In this document: positions 55,662-64,000 of the stretch, piece after piece | Layout of the letters: every line of letters begins with the position of its first letter | Position numbering within the stretch: the first letter of the stretch is position 1 | Origin: Smallanthus sonchifolius | Lineage: Eukaryota > Streptophyta > Magnoliopsida > Asterales > Asteraceae | DNA length: 64,000 nt | Assembly: GCA_023525975.1 (NCBI GenBank) | Contig: CM042034.1 | Location: 23,169,501 to 23,233,500 of the forward strand | Reading direction: 5' to 3' | Notes under the pieces: model-generated | Told to the model about the DNA's origin: nothing | Database searches by the model: none | The model's input: the letters and a program-made list of their open reading frames with translations, nothing else | Position numbers and translations under genes: made by a program

Positions 55662-56143
55662 TAGGGGTGTCATTCATGTCAGGTTGGCGAGTTGGTGAGT
55701 TACGGGTTGACAGTTAACGGGTTGAATTATGTAACCCGAACACAACCATATTCTTATTCGTGGCAAAAAATTCAATCCTAACAAAGACCCGTTTATATAA
55801 ATCAAAATCATAAATTACAAAATTCAAAATCTAACTCATTTAAGGTAACCTGAAAATTAATTGAATAATTATCTCTATAAATGAAACAAAGAAAAGTTTT
55901 GGTATAATAATCACTTTTTTATGGTAACATTAAATTCAAAAGTAACTGAAAAGTCGTTTCTATAATAGGAAAAATAAAAAATTATATATATACTTTGTAA
56001 CCTAAACGGGTTAATAGATCAACCCGTTTTAAAATGGGTCAACCTGAACCCGGCTTATTTTTTAAAACGGTTTGAAATGACCAACCTAAAAACTGATTAT
56101 TTTCATGTCGTGTTCGGGTCATGTCAGGAATTAACACCAATAC
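55662..56143. mobile_element. GGGTTGA/CCCGAAC-type hAT-like MITE
   Basis: The left end is TAGGGGTGTCATTCATG and the right end (inverted) TATTGGTGTTAATTCCTG. CTTTAACC (55654-55661) and CTTTAACT (56144-56151) form a 7/8 target duplication. GGGTTGAC, AACCCG and TCGGGTCA words cluster at both ends. Non-coding. Confidence 0.7.
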
Positions 56144-56459
56144 TTTAACTCGTTAACTTTTAAAAGATAAAAGGAATAATTCAAAATAACGGTCTCATAC
56201 ATATTTGTATTTTTGGTTGAAAATTCTTAGTTTGAAAATACTAATATGAAAAAAATTAAAATAAACGTTTTAGTTAACCCGGTCTTGTCAGCCAACTATG
56301 AATACACGTTATGAGACGAATTAAAACCTTTTTGGTTTCAAATTCAACTTACAAAGACAAAGTAATTACTAATTACAATATTTAATTCACATGGTCAAAA
56401 GCTTAACTCTACCAAATGACGCATCTGGTGAAGTGGTAATTTTATGACGAGTCTCGTTT

Positions 56460-57460
56460 GTCATAAAATATTTCAGGTTGAGTCAGATGTTTTTTCTAGT
56501 TATGGGTTTTTTTGTGGACGCTTCTGTTTTTCGGTAGAAAGATGATCCGTTTGGCAGGGTGGTCTCGGGTGTCCGGGTCACCACGCTTCCGTTTTTTGAC
56601 GGAAAGATGATCCGTTTGACAGAGTGATCTCGGGTGCCTGGACCCTTCTGGTTAAATGGTAACTTCATGACTTTTTAAATTAGATTTCATGGTTTCAAGT
56701 ATCGCTTGGGACAAAATGTTTCAGGTTGAGTCAAAAGTTTTTTTCTCTTGTCCTGGATGGTGTGGGGCCGGGTCACCACGCTTCGTTTTCCGACAGAAAG
56801 ATGATTCGTTTGACATGGTGATCTCGGGTGTCCGGACCCTTCTGGTTATAAGGTAACTTCATGACTTTTTAAATTAGATTTCATGGGTTCCAGGGGTGTC
56901 TCGGAGCCTAAGCTGGCATCGACGGTCTCCTGGGGCCCGTTTTCGTGGGGGCCCAAATTTAAAAAAAAAATTATGTGTATATATATAAATATTTTTTTTA
57001 AATTAGAACTAAAATAAGTAAATGAAAATTTTTGCTGAGAGTCCATAAATAAAAACCCTATTAATGTTTTTTTGATCAATTGTGAAGAATTTATCAACAA
57101 CTTTGTTTCAAAAAAATGTTATGAGAGTCTCTCGATTCGTTTAACTTTATTCTGTTTATTGTTTAACTTTGTTTTGTATTGTTTATCGCTACAATAACGT
57201 TTTTTTTGTTTATTGTTATTACAATTATCATCGATCTTTGAGAAAAAAATATATTTAAAGGCCCATTTTTTTAATACATGTCTGAGACACCCAAACTCTC
57301 TGTCCCTAACGGGTTTGAGTATCGGTTGTGACAAAATATTTTCAGGTTGAGTTTTAGGTTTTTTCTAGTTATGGTTTCTCCTAAATGGTGTCCACGCTTC
57401 TGTTTTTCAACGAAAAATGATCTGTTTAATATGATGATCTCGGGTGGCCGGACACCACCT
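56460..57460. repeat. Repeated segment upstream of MLO
   Basis: A phrase around CACGCTTC...GAAAGATGATCCGTTTG...ATCTCGGGTG occurs four times (about 56515, 56580, 56775, 57385), and a longer piece (CTTCATGACTTTTTAAATTAG onward) twice, with a unit near 190 bp. The last copy is split at about 56889-57299 by an insert starting CAGGGGTGTCTC and ending near a mirrored GAGACACCC. Confidence 0.6.
56889..57299. mobile_element. Candidate hAT-like insert in MLO upstream repeat
   Basis: About 410 bp interrupting the repeat copy. The edges carry GGTGTCTCGG and the inverse GTCTGAGACACCC. The flanks GGGTTC and GGGTTT may be a degenerate duplication. Non-coding. Confidence 0.35.
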
Positions 57461-57519
57461 TTTGCTATTAAAAAAAAGACAAAACCCTGTGTAGATAACG
57501 TTGAGCCACCAGGTCATTG

Positions 57520-57546
57520 TTCTTCTTCTTCTTCTTCTTCTTCTTC
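57520..57546 (+). repeat. (TTC)9 microsatellite in MLO leader
   Basis: Nine TTC units about 125 bp before the MLO ATG, in the presumed 5' UTR. CT-rich leaders are common in plants. Confidence 0.85.
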
Positions 57547-57668
57547 AGAGACCAAATCAGGTCAAAAAAACAATCCCAATCCATCCACTTGTCTCACCAA
57601 AACTCATATATAACAGCTTCTTGTTCCATGTCTCAAAACCCTTGAAATTTCTGATTTTTTGCACAAAT

Positions 57669-60600
57669 ATGGCTGGGGATACAAGTGAGGCTACAAGACA
57701 ACTTGATCAAACACCCACATGGGCTGTAGCTGGTGTGTGTGCAGTCATCATCATCATCTCTATAGTTCTTGAGAAAGTTCTACATAGAGTTGGAAAGGTA
57801 GTTGCTTTTCCACAATTCTTGCTTTTTGTTCCTATTTATATACTGGGGTTTCTATTCAGTTTGACTTTAATTTTTTAAAAATCAAGAATTTGTTTAACAT
57901 TTTTTTTCTGAATTTTGCTATATTTAGGTCAAGACATGAGATTTTACCCTCTTTTTTACTATTATTTGTTGTCCCTAAAAATAGGATGGTTGCAAATTAA
58001 TATAAGTTTCATTTTGTTGGGTTCTTTTGTTGTAGTTTTTCAAGAATTGTTGATTCTTTTGTTGCAATTTAATAAAGTTTCAATTTTTTTGGATTTTTGT
58101 TGTAGTTTTTAAAGAATTCTTGATTCTTTTGTTGCAATTTAATAAAGTTTCAATCTTTGGCTTATTCTGAGGTTACTGAAGTAATGAAATTTACAATCAG
58201 TTTTTCACAGATAAGCATAAGAAAGCTTTGTTTGAAGCTCTGGAGAAGGTCAAAGCTGGTAAACAACAAAGTCCAACTTTAATTTTCATCTTAATGGTTT
58301 TTATTTCTAACCATTTTTTTTGGGAATGTGTAGAGTTGATGATTCTAGGGTTTATCTCACTGATATTGACTTTTAGTCAGTATTATATTGCGAAAATATG
58401 CATCCCAGTTGATGTTGCTGATACAATGTTGCCATGTGCTAAGAGGGATGATAAAGCCGAAGAAGAAAAGGGCGCCCGCCGGTTGCTTCTATGGGACGAT
58501 CACCGTAGGTTTTTGGCTGGTGCCTTTGAGTCTAGCTGCAAGAAGGTAACTTAAGGGTGCTGATAAATGAATGTACCCTTCTATTTTCACTAAATGTATC
58601 CCTGTATAAGAGGGCGAAAAACACTTATACGGGCGTTTATGGGGTCTAATACGGGGTATAGAGGTGGTTATACGGCCATATAATTTTTTTTTAATTGGAA
58701 AAAACATCACAAATCAGTAGGGTGGGTTTTTGGGTAGTGGTGGTAGCCAACCCCTAACTTAATTGATCATTCCATCTGCAATTATGTGTATGGATTGGTG
58801 ACTGTTATATTGAGATTATAGCTCTTGTTTTTGATAGGGAAAGGTACCGATTATAACTGTCGATGGGCTGCATCAGTTGCACATACTCATATTCTTTTTA
58901 GCGGTTGTACACGTTGTTTACACTGCTATTACAATGGCTCTGGGGAGATTAAAGGTACATAAATATAGTTACTAGCATTTTGTGATTTGTTTTAACCTTT
59001 ATACAATGAGTGCAGAGTTTTTGTTGCTTGTTGTGTTAGTTCAAGTTTGTAATCATTTATTCCTCAAGAAATTCAACTAGGATTAATTGTGTAATCACCT
59101 AGTTCAAGAATAAGGTACTAGAGGTGGCGGGATTGGGAAGAGAGAGGGGGGGGGGTTGTGTAAAGTCAAAATGATTTTGGGATAAAACAAGTCCTTAGTG
59201 CGTTTACAAACGAGTTGGGTTGACCTACAAATACTTTTTGTTCATTTTTATAAACATTTAATGTGTTATTGTATTAGACATCTAGACATAGTATTATTAC
59301 AATTTATGTTGTCAAGGCGCGTGCCTAGGCGCAAAAGCCCAATGAGGCACAAGTTTAGTGCCTGGTGGAGACCTAGGCGCGATTTGGGCCTTTTCTTGTA
59401 AAAGCCAGTTCAGGCGAGCGCCTAGGCGCATTTTCCGGCTAAAAGTCGTCGGAAACTTGTCTAAACCCCCTAGTTAAGCCTGGAATCACCTTAAAAAAGA
59501 CTAAACTAGCCCTAAAAAAGCTTAAAACAGGTTTAAAACCCCTAAGAATGGTATCCTTTACTATGCACCTCGCTTTTTTTGCGCCTTGCGACTAGGCTCC
59601 GGGCTCGGCCTTTGCGCCTTGACAACTATGATTACAATAATAATATAAATTATTACAACATGTTCCCCTTTTAGTTAGAGTTATTCATTTTACTCATCCG
59701 GCCCATTTGAGATAAAAGATAACCCAAAGCGACCCATTCATAAGTAAATGGGTTGAAATGGCAACCTTTAAAGACAACCAATTTTGACTTTTGGTGAAAG
59801 CAGATGTTCCTACAAATCGATAAGATTTTTCTGCTACCTTTTGATTTGCAGACCCGTCGCTGGAAGCAGTGGGAGGAGGAGACATTATCCCATGACTATG
59901 AATTTTCCAATGGTAATTTTATTTTCACTAACTTTTTAACTAACTCTATCCATAAAATGTAGCAAAGGAAGGAATCATGCTATATTTATTCTATCAAATG
60001 ATGGATAAACACACCTTAGACAAAAATAATATGTTTTACAAGCTATCTCTGAGGCGTACAATGAGTCCTTTAGAACTCGGATACTATTTATATTAAAAAT
60101 AAAGGAAAAACTGACAAAATACAAAAATCAGATAGCTTTTGGAAGACAACCGCGCACAACATGCATTGATATTGTAGTGTACAAAGTAACTTTCATTTGG
60201 ATTATGCAAATACCATTGTTTCCTATTTTACTCATCAACTATAAACAATTTATGGAAAATACAGATCCTTCACGATTTAGGCTTACCCATGAGACGTCTT
60301 TCGTGAGAGCACACACCAGTTTTTGGACCCGAATCCCAATCTTCTTTTACATTGTAAGTTGTCGACAACTTTGTCAAATGATGATGTACATAAATGTGAG
60401 ACTTTTGTACTGCAATGTTATGTGTTCCCCTCATGCAAGCTTCTTTCATGTAGGGATGTTTCTTCCGTCAATTTTTCAGGTCCGTTAGTAAGTCCGATTA
60501 TATGGCCTTGCGAAACGGATTCATAAATGTAAGAATTTTGTATTGTTTTTCTTTGGCCGTAAATTTTTATTTATTTATTTTTTGTTTTCATATATGAATT

Positions 60601-63151
60601 ATCATTCTATGTATCCTCTCAGCTTCATTTAGCTCCGGGAACTAAATTTAACTTCCGAAAGTATATAAAACGGTCATTAGAGGATGATTTCCAAGTTGTT
60701 GTGGGAGTGAGGTACAAAAGATTTTGTCACCCTTCATGTTATTCCTCATTTTCATCAATTATCTTGCTTATATTCCCGTTAACGTTTTATAATTCTGAAT
60801 ATTTCAGTCCCGTGCTTTGGGCATCGTTTGTCATCTTCTTGCTTTTAAACGTTAATGGTAAGTCATTAACACTTTCCATGTCAAACCTGGTACTTTTTCT
60901 ACTCACAATTCATATGGATTTTTTACCAACTATTTTTTTTTGTAAATTGTTTTATATGTTAGCAAGTTGAATGTAATTGTCAGGGTATTTTACAAGAAGT
61001 TTAGAACATATTTTGATATCAAAGATATTTAAGTGTAATCTCTTTGACTCAGAAAAAGTCAAAAGTCAATCTCTTTCCATATCCTTGCTTTGAAATCCGC
61101 CAAATTTGGTAACTTTTTAACCCATGGTTTGCATATTTCTTACAGGCTGGCAGATGTTGTTTTGGGCATCGTTAGCTCCATTAGTCGTAAGTTCCATGTT
61201 TCCACTTGTAGATTGATTGAAAAGGAAAAGACGATCCCACACCCGTGATTAGGGGTGTCAATCGTGTTGGGTTGGCGGGTTGAATCGTTGCACCCAACAC
61301 AACCCATATATTTATTCGTGTCAAAGGCGTCAACCCTAGCCCGGACACACTTAAAAGCGTGTAACCCGAACACGACCCGTTTAACCTATTTATCTAAACG
61401 GATTGACGGGTCAGCATGTTTAGTTAAACGGGTCAACCCGAACACGGCCTGTTTTATAAACGGGTTATATATGACAACTCAAAACCTGATGTTTTGTTTC
61501 GGGTCATATCAAGAATTGCCACCCCTACCCATGAACTATTTCACTCTGCAGATTATCTTAGCTGTTGGAACGAAGCTTCAAGCCATCTTGACAAAAATGG
61601 CTCTTGAGATCACGGAAAGACATGCAGTCATCCAAGGGATACCTCTCGTACAGGCCTCTGATAAACACTTTTGGTTCTCGAGGCCACGCCTAATGCTTCA
61701 TCTCATACACTTCGCTCTGTTTCAGGTGCTCGATGTAAATTTGATCATATATTTTGTTTATTCTCGGGTCACTAACTGTTTTACCGGATCATTTGTGCTG
61801 ACAGAATGCTTTCCAGTTAACTTACTTCTTTTGGATTTGGGTAATAAAACCGCTCTTTATTTCTTATTTATTTTTTTTAAAGTTTTTTGTGGTAATGCGA
61901 GTCTGCTTTCGTGTGCTTGAACAGTATGAGTACAGCATCAATTCTTGCTTCCATGACAATATGAGACTTGTGATTGCAAAACTTGTTCTTGGGTAAGAAT
62001 TTCCGCTGACCAAACTAGAGAGCTTGCGGTTAGACTGTTTGCTGATTTCTGTTTGCCCGTTATTGTAGGGTTGGAGTTTTAATCTTGTGCAGTTATATGA
62101 CTCTTCCCTTATACGCGCTTGTATCACAGGTTCGTATGCTTTGAAAAACTTGTATTAGAGTAGAGAATCCCTTTATGTGAAAATGGTCAATCTGAATCCT
62201 ACTTTATAGACACCTGGTATGGGATTAGTTTTAAAAATTTCACGGGTATGGGACGGGAATCCCTTTATATGAAAATGGTCAATTTGAATCCTACTTTATA
62301 GACACATGGTATGGGATAATAGTGTTGTAAAAATCGCTAGGCGCAAGTCAGGCGGTGGGTTCCGACTAGGGATTAATCAGATTGGAATTTTTATACGTAA
62401 TTTTCGTATTTATATATATACACACACGTTTTTATACGTAGTTTTCAAAATTATATGTACACACATTTTTTAAAATAGCTGAAATTTACAAGAACTCTCC
62501 TAAAAATTGCCAATTGCCGGAAAATCTCCTGAAAGTCGGCGGAATCTCTCCGGACCTACCGGAAAAACGGGAAGTGGTCCAAATTTAAAAATTTTCACGG
62601 GCATGGGACGGGAATGATATTAGGTGATACCCGGCCCGATTACCAAACCATTCCCGTAAACATTTTCTTTCTATTCTTATTTTTCTAATAATATATCGAC
62701 TCAATACGCGATGGTTTATGTGTAGATGGGGTCGCACATGAAGAAATCCATCTTTGACGAACAGACCGCCAAGGCTGTGAAGCAATGGCGAATGGCGGTG
62801 AAGAAGAAGCGCGGGGACAAAGGTGGAAGGTCCCCAACCCGATCAACAGCGACCAGTCTTACTGCCAGCCCGGTTCACTCGATGGCCTCTACCGTCCACT
62901 CGACAGCCGGAGCTATGCTCCAACGGTTCAAGACCACCGGCCACTCCACACGTTCTTTCACGTACGAGGACACCGATGCATCCGATCTTGAAACCGATCC
63001 ACTCTCTCCCAAATCTTCTATGATTGATGTGAAAGTTGATCATCTCAGTGATAATGAGATTGAGTTGGACCAGATGACTCAACAAGTTGAGCCAAGACAC
63101 GAGGATGAGTTTTCATTTGCTAAGCCTAAGCCTGCTAGGCCACTGGAATAA
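57669..63151 (+). CDS. MLO: MLO family protein, clade V-like, 15 exons
   Basis: Exons: 57669-57797, 58201-58258, 58334-58545, 58838-58954, 59852-59912, 60265-60353, 60454-60528, 60623-60711, 60808-60857, 61146-61186, 61552-61725, 61805-61840, 61925-61992, 62069-62129, 62726-63151. All have GT-AG borders and join in frame to 561 residues, normal for MLO. Seven hydrophobic helices, four conserved extracellular Cys (85, 97, 131, 385) and family blocks (RNGFIN.HLAPG, ALEITERHAV, NAFQLTYFFWIW) are present. A calmodulin-binding helix lies in the C-terminal tail (AKAVKQW, Trp near 441). The end carries DEFSF (547-551), the motif of clade V, whose members act at the plasma membrane and are required for powdery mildew susceptibility in several dicots. 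No lesion is seen. Confidence 0.93.
59308..59626. mobile_element. GTTGTCAAGGCGC MITE in MLO intron 4
   Basis: 319 bp with the perfect terminal inverted repeat GTTGTCAAGGCGC / GCGCCTTGACAAC and internal CCTAGGCGC words. No clear target duplication (a short TAT may flank it). It makes intron 4 the longest early intron. Confidence 0.65.
61250..61527. mobile_element. hAT-like MITE in MLO intron 10
   Basis: 278 bp. The ends TAGGGGTGTCAATC and (inverted) TAGGGGTGGCAATT flank CGGGTTGA/AACCCG/ACGGGTCA words. CCCGTGAT and CCCATGAA are a 6/8 target duplication. It is related to the element at 55662-56143. Confidence 0.7.
62130..62725 (+). other. MLO intron 14 with duplicated segment
   Basis: A phrase of about 80 bp (GAATCCCTTTAT...GTATGGGAT) is repeated in tandem at 62164-62312. 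A third partial copy of its tail (TTTTCACGGGCATGGGACGG) lies at 62590, separated by about 270 bp of insert-like sequence starting GTTGTAAAAATCGCTAGGCG. Confidence 0.6.
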
Positions 63152-63344
63152 CTGAAAATTAGTATCATATATTCTTCACTTATATAGTTTCATTATTATT
63201 TTTTGTACTTGCATACTATTATAATACACTATTAAATTTGTAACAACATCCTATTTTTTTAAATTCAAATACAATTTCCTTCATGATTTAAAACATAGAA
63301 ATCCGGTGCAAGTTGCTTGGTTGGGCCCTATACTGCCAAACTAA

Positions 63345-63600
63345 TAGAGGTGTACAAAAAAAAACAGGTTGAAAATCAACCCGAACTGATTGTTAAACCT
63401 GTTTGAAACTAGTTCATAGCGTCGGTTTGTAAACATGTAGACTGATACTGGTTTAACCCGAACCGAACCGGTCAAAACTGACAGCATGAACTAGTTTTAA
63501 ACCGAACCAATTTGATACCAAACCAGTTTTGATTTGTGTTGAACAAACCGGTTTGCTTTGAAAACAATAAACTGAAACCGGTCTAACTATACAAGTGAAT
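63345..63600. mobile_element. Relative of the nested hAT element, non-autonomous
   Basis: The left end TAGAGGTGTACAAA differs by one base from the right end of the hAT at 13683-16574, and the same AACCGG/CCGGTT and AACCAGTTT words follow on both sides. The right end is degraded. No coding sequence. Confidence 0.5.
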
Positions 63601-63664
63601 ATGCCGTTGTGATGTGATTATTTTTATCTACATTTTGATATAGATTTTTTTAAAATAACACAGG

Positions 63665-63963
63665 TGTAACATCCTGCCTCTCGTACCAACAATATTGCCC
63701 GCTTTGCCCCTAAGAGCTCACGGATTTTTTTTTTTTGCCCGGATGAAAACTTCTCAGGGAGGTCACTCATCCCTGGATTACTCCCACCCAAGCACGTTTA
63801 ACTGTAGAGTTCTCCTCTCATCCACTACATTAAGCCGAAAACGCATTGTTAATATAAGAGGCAGGACCTTTACTTATGAACCAAGGATTTCTCCTGTCCA
63901 CGGCCGATGTGGGATTTGCCTAGGGTGTCAATATTCAATAATTCGGTAATTCAGTGCGTTACA
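63665..63963 (-). mobile_element. Cassandra-type solo LTR with 5S rRNA-like domain
   Basis: 299 bp, TGTAAC at one end and GTTACA at the other, with the perfect duplication ACAGG (63660-63664, 63964-63968). On the minus strand, within about 63737-63825, it carries the 5S-like blocks GAACTCTACAGTTAAACGTG, GCTTGGGTGGGAG and GATGAGTGACCTCCCTGAGA, matching the internal control region of plant 5S rRNA with several changes. Known Cassandra TRIM elements carry 5S sequence in their LTRs. Only one LTR is present, so this is a solo LTR left by recombination. Confidence 0.85.
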
Positions 63964-64000
63964 ACAGGTCAAATATAATATATATATATATTTTTTTAGA

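Noticed and set aside
61864..62127. 87-codon minus-strand frame over MLO exons 13-14
   Set aside because: Antisense shadow spanning exon-intron borders of MLO.

Overview
The window is plant nuclear DNA, probably from a eudicot. The evidence is GT-AG introns, a 15-exon MLO gene, chromodomain-bearing Ty3/gypsy elements, a Tat-lineage element, hAT and Helitron elements, a tRNA-derived SINE and a Cassandra LTR with a 5S-like domain. The gag style of the chromoviruses reminds me of Asteraceae, but that placement is a guess. Two host genes are visible: a small promethin/LDIP-like membrane protein gene (32227-36381, 3 exons, 222 aa) and an apparently intact clade V MLO gene (57669-63151, 15 exons, 561 aa). 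Nearly everything else is mobile DNA or its debris.

Layout. 1-4956: retroelement debris, including an LTR remnant with a ~57-bp tandem array. 5051-6765: a small hAT-like element and a Helitron-like element. 6957-28852: a three-level nest. The outer chromovirus (minus strand, TSD AATTA, LTRs ~3% apart, decayed) is split by an inner chromovirus (plus strand, 9256-21378, TSD CACGC, LTRs <0.5% apart). The inner one is split in turn by an autonomous-looking hAT transposon (13683-16574, TSD CCTTGGGG) with an uninterrupted 693-aa transposase. The interrupted reading frames rejoin when the insert and one TSD copy are removed. 28858-31990: AT-rich DNA, a 1.2-kb minisatellite and two MITEs. 32227-36381: LDIP-like gene with a SINE in intron 2. 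36647-42500: hAT-like elements, one inside another, a long-inverted-repeat MITE, a SINE-like piece and a decayed Ty1/copia element. 43170-53011: a Tat-lineage Ty3/gypsy element on the minus strand with two identical 248-bp LTRs (TSD CTAAG). 53017-57600: further hAT-like MITEs and a repeated segment upstream of MLO. 57669-63151: MLO, with MITEs in introns 4 and 10. 63345-63963: a relative of the nested hAT, then a Cassandra solo LTR (TSD ACAGG).

The most unusual object is the Tat element. Its gag-pol is one continuous 1787-codon frame with no frameshift, broken by five stop codons that could each come from one C-to-T change, and it lacks the second half of its extra RNase H domain by an in-frame deletion. 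Yet the LTRs are identical. On the opposite strand, between pol and the 3' LTR, sits an intact four-exon gene (741 aa) with its own TATA box. This suggests a non-autonomous element, recently moved in trans, whose only undamaged gene is the antisense one.
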